From Hirschia litorea (GTDB lineage: Bacteria > Pseudomonadota > Alphaproteobacteria > Caulobacterales > Hyphomonadaceae): a stretch of DNA of 64,000 bases. Where the stretch lies: positions 124,001 through 188,000 of the forward strand of contig NZ_JBHTBR010000005.1 in the NCBI RefSeq assembly GCF_042665075.1. The letters run 5' to 3'. The notes under the pieces are model-generated. The model saw only the letters and a program-made list of their open reading frames with translations, had not been told where the DNA came from and did no database searches. Below are positions 7,825 through 15,346 of this stretch, piece by piece (positions within the stretch are counted from its first letter, which is position 1; each line of letters starts with the position of its first letter). A program made the position numbers and the translations under genes.

Positions 7825-7839
7825 TTAAGCGCGCATTAA
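7825..7839 (+). promoter_or_regulatory. CtrA box (TTAA-N7-TTAA)
   Basis: The sequence TTAA-GCGCGCA-TTAA matches the CtrA consensus exactly. It lies 55 bases upstream of the TerB-like gene and about 170 bases upstream of the divergent luxR. CtrA is the cell-cycle response regulator of Alphaproteobacteria. Binding here is inferred from the motif only. Confidence 0.55.
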
Positions 7840-7893
7840 AGACTCTGGTGCAAATTGACTTTATTGGAACACACACCATTGAGGTCCCGTTAG

Positions 7894-8310
7894 ATGCTAC
7901 CATCTAAATTTAAAATGTCTGCCGCTACCCTGCTCATGGGCTTGATCAAATCTGATCAGGAGATCAATGATGCAGAAGTAAACGCAGCATATAAATACCT
8001 GAACGACTTAGGCACTGATGAGCCTGAGCGCCCGTGGGCACCCGGCGATAACGCTGTTTTGGGTCGCACATCGGGCAACCGCCTAAATGAGGCTTTAGGG
8101 GCTTTGCGTTTTTCTCCAGAAGAAGACCGTTTAGACCTTATGGAGGCTCTATGGCATGTGGCTGCAGCGGATGGACACATCCACGAAGCCGAAGAGGAAT
8201 TCGTCGCAAGTGCCGCTGAGGCACTCGATCTTCCAAAATCTGTGGTTCACATTATTCGTCCCGCAATGGGCGACCCTAATTTTGAACTTGCACAACGCTT
8301 GAGCGCGTAA
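7894..8310 (+). CDS. TerB-like (tellurite-resistance TerB fold) protein
   Basis: A 138-residue all-helical cytoplasmic protein of the TerB/DjlA-N family. The diagnostic core is LMEALWHVAAADGHIHEAEEEFV, with acidic residues at the loop positions thought to bind metal in this fold, preceded by a second acidic helix-turn LIKSDQEINDAEV. TerB domains occur in tellurite resistance and membrane-associated stress systems, but a single-domain copy like this has no assigned reaction. GAGG lies twelve bases before the ATG. It is a single-gene unit: an exact CtrA box upstream and a strong terminator at 8341-8380 frame it. Tellurite resistance should not be assumed. Confidence 0.8.
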   Translation: MLPSKFKMSAATLLMGLIKSDQEINDAEVNAAYKYLNDLGTDEPERPWAPGDNAVLGRTSGNRLNEALGALRFSPEEDRLDLMEALWHVAAADGHIHEAEEEFVASAAEALDLPKSVVHIIRPAMGDPNFELAQRLSA

Positions 8311-8340
8311 TCAGCGCCCAAACATTCAGTAGATTTTGAA

Positions 8341-8380
8341 AAAGCCGCTGCGGAAACGAAATTTTCCGAGCGGCTTTTTT
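8341..8380 (+). terminator. Rho-independent terminator of the TerB-like gene
   Basis: AAAGCCGCT pairs with AGCGGCTTT across a loop that contains a second small pairing (CGGAAA/TTTTCCG), and it ends in six T residues on the plus strand. Confidence 0.85.
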
Positions 8381-8402
8381 GTATTCCAATTGGGAAGAAA
8401 AT

Positions 8403-9128
8403 CTATTCTAAGGAGGGCGTCTTCAGAGCTGTTGGTGCGCCCCACTGCATAGCTGCTTCTTTCGCAACCGCATTCTTAGGACGTGGAACAAGTCCTGATT
8501 GGGTGGCAACAATCTCGTAAACAGCACCATCCACCATAGGCGCATAAGCACCATTTCCGTAAATGGCATCTACGGCTTTAAGGTTTTTAAATATCTCATT
8601 TTTGCGCGACAGCTCGTAAATATCCATCGCAGCTGATGTTCCCTCTGGTGCCAAATCATATGCTGTTGGCGGTGTTGCGTTTTCTTGAGTTGCCTCATCA
8701 TAACGCCCCTGCAAACGGTCCAAACGGTAAATGGCATCATATCCCGTGACATTCGCCCAAGGTTTCCATTTAAGGAAACGTGCATCCATACGGAAGGCAT
8801 CACCCGTCAATGGGAAGTCCACCGGCGGGCCAAAGTCTTCTCCCTTTGCTGTCGGAATTCGAATGCTTGCTGTAAATGCTTGAGAGCCAGTTTGTGTCAA
8901 TGTCACTTCTGCGGCTGGTCTCTCATAAGTTAAGCGCGCATATGTTTGCAGGTTCAACCCCGCAAGCACAGCAACAGCCGCTCCTGACAAGAACACTCCA
9001 CCAAATAAAAATCGGCTTAAACCAGAAAACATTTTAAATCTGAATAAGCGCCCTAATCCGCCACCAATCATGAGAACACCGACAAGCGCTGTGAGTGCGG
9101 GAATAGCCCACCAAATAGAAATATTCAT
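8403..9128 (-). CDS. Uncharacterised inner-membrane protein with periplasmic domain
   Basis: From the ATG at 9128 the protein has 241 residues; an ATG at 9191 would add 21 residues of non-membrane sequence. Two hydrophobic segments open it (IWWAIPALTALVGVLMIGGG and LFGGVFLSGAAVAVLAGLNL), after which about 180 residues look soluble and probably periplasmic, ending in a Pro/Ala-rich tail. The soluble part contains the distinctive piece YDAIYRLDRLQGRYDEA. Related proteins are sometimes annotated as cation/multidrug efflux components, but I see no transporter architecture. An exact CtrA box lies at 9211-9226 upstream, suggesting cell-cycle control. Confidence 0.65.
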   Translation of the reverse strand: MNISIWWAIPALTALVGVLMIGGGLGRLFRFKMFSGLSRFLFGGVFLSGAAVAVLAGLNLQTYARLTYERPAAEVTLTQTGSQAFTASIRIPTAKGEDFGPPVDFPLTGDAFRMDARFLKWKPWANVTGYDAIYRLDRLQGRYDEATQENATPPTAYDLAPEGTSAAMDIYELSRKNEIFKNLKAVDAIYGNGAYAPMVDGAVYEIVATQSGLVPRPKNAVAKEAAMQWGAPTALKTPSLE

Positions 9129-9210
9129 GTAATTCACCCCGTGGCCGACAAAGTTTTCATGCGCGACGCCCCACTGCCGCTTCTGTAGCATTAGACCGTT
9201 TTCATCGGAA

Positions 9211-9226
9211 TTAACATAGCCTTAAC
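9211..9226 (-). promoter_or_regulatory. CtrA box (TTAA-N7-TTAAC) with extra half-site
   Basis: TTAA-CATAGCC-TTAAC fits the full CtrA consensus, and a further TTAAC half-site follows at 9232-9236. It lies upstream of the minus-strand membrane-protein gene starting at 9128 (or 9191). The other neighbour, cysH, ends here, so this is not its promoter. Confidence 0.55.
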
Positions 9227-9262
9227 TCATCTTAACGCGCCATGAATACCTAAATAACAAAA

Positions 9263-9292
9263 ACGCTCCCGATTGGTTCCAATCAGGAGCGT
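9263..9292 (-). terminator. Terminator of the sulfur-assimilation operon
   Basis: Read on the minus strand, ACGCTCC-T-GATTGG pairs with CCAATC-G-GGAGCGT and is followed by TTTTTGTT. It lies about 40 bases past the cysH stop. Confidence 0.85.
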
Positions 9293-9329
9293 CTTATTAT
9301 CACAACTTAATCAGGCAACACCGTTAAGT

Positions 9330-10073
9330 TTAAAATGCGCGCTGACGGCCCCCGCCTTTTTCCACGTGCAGGCCACATTCAGTCTTTTCCATACCTGCCC
9401 AACGACCAGACCTTGCATCATTGGGGTCTTCTGCAGGTTGCGTGCATGGCCAACACCCAATTGATGGGTACCCCTGCTCAACGAGCGGATGTTTAGGCAA
9501 ATTGCGGTTCTTGAAGAAAAGCTTCACATCTTCAGGTGTCCAAGATGCCAGAGGATTCACTTTGTAGCGTCCCGCTGCAAACTCAAACACGGGAAGTTGC
9601 ATACGCTCACCACCGTGAAAACGCTTACGCCCAGTAATCCATGCATCAAAGCCATGTAAGGCTGGCTCCAAAGGACGCACTTTGCGCAATTCACAACACA
9701 CATCTGGATCGGTTTTATAAAGATCATTCTTTGGATCTTCCATCAAACGCTCTTGCTCATCAGGTGCAATTGTCTGCACACCTGTAAGCCCCAAAAAGGC
9801 AATCAGATCATCGCGATATTGTTGCGTTTGGTGAAAATGCATCCCCGTATCAATAAATAACACGGGAAAGGACGGGTCCACATCCGCTATCAAAGACAGC
9901 ATGACAGCACTTTCAGCTCCGAAAGATGACACGTAACAAATACGGTCTCCAAATTCACGCTTTCGTGCCGCGCGGATAATCGTCTGCGCAGAGGCGTCAC
10001 GTAATTCTTTGTTCAATCGAAACAATCGTTCTTCACGCGTTTCTTTTGACCTTATCGTTTCAGTATCGGCCAT
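9330..10073 (-). CDS. cysH: Adenylylsulfate (APS) reductase, CysH family
   Basis: Reduces activated sulfate to sulfite for cysteine synthesis. The 247-residue protein has the PP-loop-type start SSFGAESAVMLSLIADVD and the family Arg/Lys-rich region. It also has both cysteine pairs that ligate a 4Fe-4S cluster in APS reductases: CC in DVCCELRKV and C-x2-C in GCWPCTQP. The catalytic Cys sits in ECGLH near the C-terminus. The cluster cysteines make APS rather than PAPS the likely substrate. It is the last gene of the operon, 23 bases after the DUF934 gene, and is followed by a strong terminator. Confidence 0.94.
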   Translation of the reverse strand: MADTETIRSKETREERLFRLNKELRDASAQTIIRAARKREFGDRICYVSSFGAESAVMLSLIADVDPSFPVLFIDTGMHFHQTQQYRDDLIAFLGLTGVQTIAPDEQERLMEDPKNDLYKTDPDVCCELRKVRPLEPALHGFDAWITGRKRFHGGERMQLPVFEFAAGRYKVNPLASWTPEDVKLFFKNRNLPKHPLVEQGYPSIGCWPCTQPAEDPNDARSGRWAGMEKTECGLHVEKGGGRQRAF

Positions 10074-10096
10074 AATTAGCCTCCTTAATCTGACAC

Positions 10097-10612
10097 CTAT
10101 TTCGTGGCCTGATGACGGCGCTGAAAAATAGGCACAGGCGCACCTGACGTGCGTTGATAGGCGTATGAAAAGTCAGCAATCGCCGCTTCAATGACTTCGG
10201 ATGCTTCGCCAGAAGTTGGCGTAAGAACGAAGCCATCAATGCCGCAGCGCGCCATTTGATTGACCTGATCCCGAAGCACCTGACCAATTGCGCGCACTTC
10301 GCCTTGGAACTGCATACGGCGGCGCAAAAGTTGCGCCTGAGAAAAAGCGCGACCATCTGTATATTTTGGGAAAGCAACTTCCACCAAAGACAGACGATCA
10401 ATCACATCGCTCAACTCCAACACATCGTCAGCAGGCCCCAAACGCACACCAATGTCGCCATTGCGCGCAAGGATCGCATCCTTGTCAGCCTTGAAACGCT
10501 CCAAACTCACGCAAACAGGGCCTTCACTAGGAATTGCTTGGTCTTCTTCAACACATACAAATGCGTCTTCGACCACACTAGCGCTACCATTTTCGTATTT
10601 AATCAACGGCAT
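10097..10612 (-). CDS. DUF934 protein, sulfite-reduction accessory
   Basis: A 171-residue protein of the DUF934 family, consistently found next to sulfite reductase in Proteobacteria and assumed to assist it, perhaps in electron transfer or enzyme assembly. Its reaction is not established. I chose the ATG at 10612, inside the last codons of the sulfite reductase gene (14-base overlap), because the protein then begins MPLIKYENG as the family does; the longer frame only reads through the upstream gene. The family core GVRLGPADDV and ALLRRR-like LLRRRMQFQGEVRAIGQVLRDQ segment is present. Confidence 0.85.
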   Translation of the reverse strand: MPLIKYENGSASVVEDAFVCVEEDQAIPSEGPVCVSLERFKADKDAILARNGDIGVRLGPADDVLELSDVIDRLSLVEVAFPKYTDGRAFSQAQLLRRRMQFQGEVRAIGQVLRDQVNQMARCGIDGFVLTPTSGEASEVIEAAIADFSYAYQRTSGAPVPIFQRRHQATK

Positions 10613-12254
10613 AAAGCGCCTCCTTGAATGGCTCTGCGCCAAGGCGCTCGAATGTTGTAATAAATGGCTCGTCCGCAGAATTACGCTCTGCAAGATAACG
10701 TTTTGCAACGCGCTCTAGTGCTGGCGTCACTTCCTCATAGCGCAAGCCTGGACCTTGGATATCACCAATGCGTGCTTTCTCATCAGCGCGCCCACCAAAG
10801 GTGACCTGATAAAATTCTTCACCTTTTTTATCGACACCCAAAATACCAATATGTCCGACATGGTGATGCCCACACGCATTGATACAGCCAGAAATATTGA
10901 TGTGAAATTTACCCAAATCATGATCGTATTTAGAGATCATGTTTTGGATCTCCATCGCAACGGGAATAGAGCGTGCATTTGCAAGATTACAGTAATCCAG
11001 CCCCGGACAGCAGATAAGATCTGATGCAAGATCTACATTGGATGCACCAAGCCCTGCATCATCTAATGCAAGATACACATTGTACAATTCATCCAATTTC
11101 ACATGCGGCAACACGATATTTTGAATGTGGGTGATACGGATATCGTCGAAGGAAAACGCTTTCCCTAAATCTGCGACAACGCGCATCTGCTTGGATGTTG
11201 CATCTCCTGGAGCCACATTTAACGGCTTGAGAGAAATCGTTACCGCTGCATATCCAGGCTGTTTATGTGCTGTTAGATTTGTTTCAGCCCAGACTTTAAA
11301 GCCTTCATCATTTGCTTTCGCTTCTTCAAAAGCAGCAGACTCCGCAGGCAAAGTTTCAAACGCAGGTGCAGCGAAATAAGCTGAAATACGGTCAACTTCT
11401 TCTTGAGGAAGACGCACTTTTTCTTCATCACGCTGCGCTTCAAATTCAGCATCTACCTGACGTGTGAACTCCTCAGGAGTTAGCTCAGACACAAGAATCT
11501 TGATACGCGCTTTGTACTTATTGTCACGTCGACCGTGCAAATTATAGACGCGCATAATAGCTTCGAGCCAATCGAGAATATCGTCTTTGGCAACCCAGTC
11601 TTTAATCGTCGTACCGATATGAGGTGTACGCCCTAAACCGCCGCCAACAATAACTTCAAAGCCCACTTCGCCCGCGGCGTTGCGCTTCATGTGCAAACCA
11701 ATATCGTGCACACGAATGGCTGCGCGGTCATGCTCTGCAGCCGTCACAGCAATTTTAAATTTACGTGGCAGGTGCGCAAACTCGGGATGGAAAGTCGACC
11801 ATTGACGGATAATCTCACACCAAGGGCGCGAATCTTCAATCTCTTCAGCCGTCGCGCCCGCAAATTGGTCGGTCGTTACGTTCCGAATACAATTTCCTGA
11901 TGTCTGGATGGCGTGCATCTCAACACTCGCCAATTCCTCAAGCACAGTTGGGATATCCTTTAGTGCAATCCAGTTAAACTGAATATTTTGGCGTGTCGTG
12001 AAGTGGCCATAGCCCTTATCATATTTCTCACCGACATCTGCGAGTGTGCGCATCTGCTTGGAAGAAAGTTGACCATAAGGAATAGCGATACGCAGCATAT
12101 ATGCGTGCAATTGAAGGTACACACCATTTTGTAAGCGCAAAGGCTTAAAGTGATCCTCGTCTAGTTCACCAGACAATCGACGATCTACTTGTCCTCGAAA
12201 TTGGGCCACGCGGTCACGCACCATTTGTTCATCAAATTCATCATAACGATACAT
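10599..12254 (-). CDS. cysI: Sulfite reductase hemoprotein (nitrite/sulfite reductase family)
   Basis: Catalyses the six-electron reduction of sulfite to sulfide using coupled siroheme and a 4Fe-4S cluster. At 551 residues it is a full two-repeat family member. The N-terminal repeat has HFTTRQNIQFNWI and SGNCIRNVTTD, and the C-terminal repeat has the cluster motif CCPGLDYC followed by SGCINACGHHH. The operon has no CysJ-type flavoprotein, so electrons probably come from ferredoxin or a distant flavoprotein. It starts at an ATG two bases after the GST-like gene. Nitrite reduction is possible for this family, but the cysH-cobA context argues for sulfite. Confidence 0.92.
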   Translation of the reverse strand: MYRYDEFDEQMVRDRVAQFRGQVDRRLSGELDEDHFKPLRLQNGVYLQLHAYMLRIAIPYGQLSSKQMRTLADVGEKYDKGYGHFTTRQNIQFNWIALKDIPTVLEELASVEMHAIQTSGNCIRNVTTDQFAGATAEEIEDSRPWCEIIRQWSTFHPEFAHLPRKFKIAVTAAEHDRAAIRVHDIGLHMKRNAAGEVGFEVIVGGGLGRTPHIGTTIKDWVAKDDILDWLEAIMRVYNLHGRRDNKYKARIKILVSELTPEEFTRQVDAEFEAQRDEEKVRLPQEEVDRISAYFAAPAFETLPAESAAFEEAKANDEGFKVWAETNLTAHKQPGYAAVTISLKPLNVAPGDATSKQMRVVADLGKAFSFDDIRITHIQNIVLPHVKLDELYNVYLALDDAGLGASNVDLASDLICCPGLDYCNLANARSIPVAMEIQNMISKYDHDLGKFHINISGCINACGHHHVGHIGILGVDKKGEEFYQVTFGGRADEKARIGDIQGPGLRYEEVTPALERVAKRYLAERNSADEPFITTFERLGAEPFKEALYAVD

Positions 12255-12256
12255 TG

Positions 12257-12907
12257 TTATGCGTCTCCTTCAGCGGACGAAATATCTTGGTGGGCATGTT
12301 CCAGCCCTAAATCGGTTTCAATACGCGCTACCCAGCGGCGCACTGCGGGAAATTCATTCAGGTCAAATCCGCCCTCATGTGCCCATCGCGTATACGCAAC
12401 ACAGGCGATATCGGCTAAGGACAATTGCTCTCCCACGAGATAGTCAGAATAATTGAGCTGCATTTCCAACGTGCCCAATGCGCGACGACCTTTGGCCATC
12501 AATTCTGGATCAATCTCATCATCAGACTTTTTCAAATAGATTTTCTGAAAACGACGCACAGCCAATGACGGCTCATGCGTATATTGCTCCCAGAACAACC
12601 AAGATTGCATTTGCGCACGCTTAAATGCTTCTTCAGGAATGAGATCAGAACCAGCCTCTTCCGCCAAATACAACATAATCGCATTTGATTGCGGCAGGAC
12701 ACGACCATCAGGCCAGCGCGCCAATGGCACTTGCCCCACGGGGTTAATCGCTAAAAATTGCTCACTGCGCGTATCCCCTTTTAGCAGGTCAACTTCAACC
12801 CACTGAAAAGGTGTCTGCGTGCGTTCCGCAACCCAGCGCACTTTTAAGCAATTGCCGCTTATACTGTCACCATATATGGTAAGCTTATCTATCTGACGTG
12901 TTGGCAT
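12257..12907 (-). CDS. Glutathione S-transferase-like protein
   Basis: A 216-residue cytosolic GST fold protein. The thioredoxin-like N-terminal domain has LTIYGDSISGNCLKV (the active-site region, with Ser and Cys available), the cis-Pro segment NPVGQVPLARWPDG and LPQSNAIMLYLAEE. The C-terminal helical domain has the N-capping LSLADIACVAYTRW. The ATG shares its A with the TAA stop of the DUF2849 gene, marking strict operon membership. Placement between DUF2849 and sulfite reductase suggests a role in sulfur metabolism or protection from sulfite or persulfide, but no substrate can be read. Confidence 0.85.
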   Translation of the reverse strand: MPTRQIDKLTIYGDSISGNCLKVRWVAERTQTPFQWVEVDLLKGDTRSEQFLAINPVGQVPLARWPDGRVLPQSNAIMLYLAEEAGSDLIPEEAFKRAQMQSWLFWEQYTHEPSLAVRRFQKIYLKKSDDEIDPELMAKGRRALGTLEMQLNYSDYLVGEQLSLADIACVAYTRWAHEGGFDLNEFPAVRRWVARIETDLGLEHAHQDISSAEGDA

Positions 12908-13227
12908 TAGCTGTTTTCCGCCTGACGTCCATATTGAGGGTGACATGTTGGGCCATTCGCACGAATACTTTCGCGCAATGTCTCGCGGCCGGTAATTTGC
13001 CCGTCTTCAGACACTTCCATCAGATATGGATCATTGGCGCGCACTTGGTCTTTTAAAGACAGCGCCAACGCTTCATCAGCTGCGTCATGGGTCAACACTT
13101 GTGCATCTTTGATATGTTGCGACCAATCACCAGATGCGGTGCGATACACTGTATATCCCAGCGGCGCACTCCACGCTGTAACGACTTTGGGCACTTCAGG
13201 TTTTAGTTTGGGACGTACTGAGCTCAT
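12907..13227 (-). CDS. DUF2849 family protein
   Basis: A 106-residue protein of a family confined largely to sulfite-reductase operons of Alphaproteobacteria. It has no known activity. Visible family features are VVTAWSAPLGYTVYRTASGDWS near the start (as two pieces) and NDPYLMEVSEDG in the middle. Both ends overlap neighbours by one base (TAATG arrangement), cobA upstream and the GST gene downstream, so it is cotranslated with them. It is probably a small accessory factor for siroheme-dependent sulfite reduction. Confidence 0.85.
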   Translation of the reverse strand: MSSVRPKLKPEVPKVVTAWSAPLGYTVYRTASGDWSQHIKDAQVLTHDAADEALALSLKDQVRANDPYLMEVSEDGQITGRETLRESIRANGPTCHPQYGRQAENS

Positions 13228-14084
13228 TATACCGCCTCCCCAGCAATTAATTCTACATTGGCGTTTGCAAGGTCTCTCAAACCAAGTGCAGACACTTCAC
13301 CAATTACCAATAGCGCAGGACCATCGATATTGTTTGTTTCAAGTAAATTCGGCAGTTCACCGAGAGTTCCGTACACGACTTTCTCATTGTCACGCGTACC
13401 GTTTTCAATCACGGCCACCGGTGTGCTCGCCCCGCGCCCCGCCTCTTGTAGGCGATCAGAGATAACCGGCGCAGTTCCAACACCCATATAAACAACAACA
13501 GTCTGATTTTCCCGCGCTAGCGCAGCCCAGTCCAAATCCGGCACTTCGCCCAATTTCGCATGGCCAGTCACAAAAGTCACAGATTGCGCATGATCTCTAT
13601 GGGTAAGCGGAATTTGCCGCGCTGCTGCACATCCAAGGGCCGAAGAAATGCCCGGCACAACTTCCGACGCAATACCTGCGGCTCGCAATGCTTCTATTTC
13701 TTCTCCGCCGCGCCCAAATATAAATGGGTCTCCGCCTTTAAGGCGTACAACGCGTAAACCCTGACGTGCTGCATCAATCAGCTTCTCGTGAATTTTGGTC
13801 TGAGGAACGGAATGATCGCCTTTGGATTTTCCCACCGGAACAAGCGTCGCATTAGCTGGAATAAGCTCTAAAACATCTTCCCCAACCAAACGGTCGTAAA
13901 AAACAATTTGAGCCAATTGCAGGCGCTTCACGGCCTTCAATGTCAAAAGCTCCACATCACCAGGCCCAGCACCGATCAAACAAACCGACCCATTAGGGAA
14001 AGCCTGTTTAGATTTTTCCAAGCTCCCCGCTCCAAATATGTCTGGACGAGAAACTGGGTTGTCGGCATTTAGAGAATGCGTCAT
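13227..14084 (-). CDS. cobA: Uroporphyrinogen-III C-methyltransferase
   Basis: SAM-dependent enzyme that makes precorrin-2 from uroporphyrinogen III, the first step to siroheme, the sulfite reductase cofactor. The 285-residue protein has GAGPGDVELLTLKA at the start of the catalytic domain, VFYDRLV, the GDPFIFGRGGEE motif and PGISSALG. It lacks the Rossmann dehydrogenase/ferrochelatase domain of CysG, so those steps must be encoded elsewhere. It is the first gene of the sulfur operon, and its product directly serves the fourth gene. A divergently read LysR gene starts 169 bases away. Confidence 0.93.
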   Translation of the reverse strand: MTHSLNADNPVSRPDIFGAGSLEKSKQAFPNGSVCLIGAGPGDVELLTLKAVKRLQLAQIVFYDRLVGEDVLELIPANATLVPVGKSKGDHSVPQTKIHEKLIDAARQGLRVVRLKGGDPFIFGRGGEEIEALRAAGIASEVVPGISSALGCAAARQIPLTHRDHAQSVTFVTGHAKLGEVPDLDWAALARENQTVVVYMGVGTAPVISDRLQEAGRGASTPVAVIENGTRDNEKVVYGTLGELPNLLETNNIDGPALLVIGEVSALGLRDLANANVELIAGEAV

Positions 14085-14253
14085 AGTTTAACCCTTTAGT
14101 TTTGCTCAAGCCCATAGTCTGTACGCGAACCGCAAAACGATTCTTTTTCGACAGGTAGATAGACCTATTACATAGTTACCTCCCCTAATTGGCGCCGAGT
14201 GCGCCCAGTTACAATGTAATTGAGCTAAGCTGAAACATTAGAGCACCTTCACA
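14085..14253. promoter_or_regulatory. Divergent promoter region of the sulfur operon and lysR
   Basis: The interval separates the divergently transcribed cobA operon and LysR gene. It contains an AGGT-N6-ACCT inverted repeat at about 14153-14166, of a size that could serve as an operator, but no exact T-N11-A LysR consensus that I can defend. Promoter hexamers are not clear. Confidence 0.35.
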
Positions 14254-15195
14254 ATGACTGATTCTAGTAATTCAATTGATCGCCTTCCGCCCCTAAATGC
14301 CCTGCGTGCTTTTGAAGCCGCTGCACGCCGTCTTTCCTTTACGAAAGCAGCAGAAGAACTAAACGTCACGCCCGGCGCAATTTCTCAACAAATCCGTCAT
14401 TTAGAAGAATTTTCAGGTGGACCTCTATTTCGGCGAACAGGCAGACAAGTTCTGCTTACCGAAGTTGGTGAAGCCACTTTGCCCTTGCTTACAAATGCAT
14501 TTGAACAATTATTAGAAGCTACGCATGTCTTACGCGCCCCTAAAAGGCGCAATCGCCTCATGATTTCTTGCGCCCCTTCTTTTGCAGCAAAATGGCTGGC
14601 ACACCGATTGGAAGATTTTCAAGCCCTACACCCTGAAGCCGAAGTGTGGATTTCAGCAGACAATGCGGTGATCGATTTTGCAGGCCCAGAAATTGACCTT
14701 GCGATTCGCTATGGCGGTGGCAATTATGAAGGTCTTCGTGTTGAAAAACTCATGTCAGAATCTGTCATGCCTGTTTGCTCACCTTCTTTGCTTGAGGGCA
14801 AACACCCCCTTCGTACACCTGCAGACTTACAGCATTATACCTTGCTTCACGATGAAAGCCCCGAACACGACCCTTCCTGTCCAGATTGGGCAAGTTGGCT
14901 TAAAGCTCGCAATGTAAAAAATGTCGATGCAGCACGTGGTTTACGCTTTAATCAAGCAGCTATGGTAGTCGAAGCAGCCGCCTCCGGTCGCGGAGTTGCC
15001 CTCGCGAAACGGGCGATTGCAGCAGGAGATTTAGAGAATGGCCGCCTCATCGCACCATTCGCCGACGGCACAAATGAAATCAACTTTGCCTATTGGACAG
15101 TTTGGCCGCGCGGGCGCACACAATCGCCTATTGCACGTGAATTTATTAAGTGGGTAAAAGAAGAAGCACAATCAGAACAAGTGGTTGGTGTATAA
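14254..15195 (+). CDS. LysR-family transcriptional regulator (GcvA type)
   Basis: A 313-residue LysR-type regulator. The N-terminal winged helix is of the GcvA subgroup: LNALRAFEAAARRLSFTKA, AAEELNVTPGAISQQIRHLEE and the wing GPLFRRTGRQVLLTEVG. The effector domain includes the GcvA-like IDLAIRYGGGNYEGLRVEKL. Its divergent position makes it the natural candidate regulator of the sulfur operon, but GcvA-type proteins control diverse genes and the ligand is unknown. It is a single-gene unit; a CtrA-like near match lies downstream before the next gene. Confidence 0.88.
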   Translation: MTDSSNSIDRLPPLNALRAFEAAARRLSFTKAAEELNVTPGAISQQIRHLEEFSGGPLFRRTGRQVLLTEVGEATLPLLTNAFEQLLEATHVLRAPKRRNRLMISCAPSFAAKWLAHRLEDFQALHPEAEVWISADNAVIDFAGPEIDLAIRYGGGNYEGLRVEKLMSESVMPVCSPSLLEGKHPLRTPADLQHYTLLHDESPEHDPSCPDWASWLKARNVKNVDAARGLRFNQAAMVVEAAASGRGVALAKRAIAAGDLENGRLIAPFADGTNEINFAYWTVWPRGRTQSPIAREFIKWVKEEAQSEQVVGV

Positions 15196-15266
15196 AATTT
15201 AACACATCCCGCTGCACGAGAAATGCATAGACTCTCGACATTTTGTGTGAAATCCGGTTCAATGGA

Positions 15267-15281
15267 TTAACGATTGATTAG
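15267..15281 (+). promoter_or_regulatory. Near-match CtrA box
   Basis: TTAA-CGATTGA-TTAG differs from TTAA-N7-TTAA at one position. It lies about 66 bases upstream of the large SH3-domain protein gene. Confidence 0.25.
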
Positions 15282-15346
15282 GATTACCCTTCTCAGCGCT
15301 TCATGCTACAACATGCGAGTGTATAGATTCTATTGGGCGAGTTACC

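Noticed and set aside
7894..8310. A tellurite-resistance operon
   Set aside because: The TerB-like gene stands alone without terC, terD or other ter genes.
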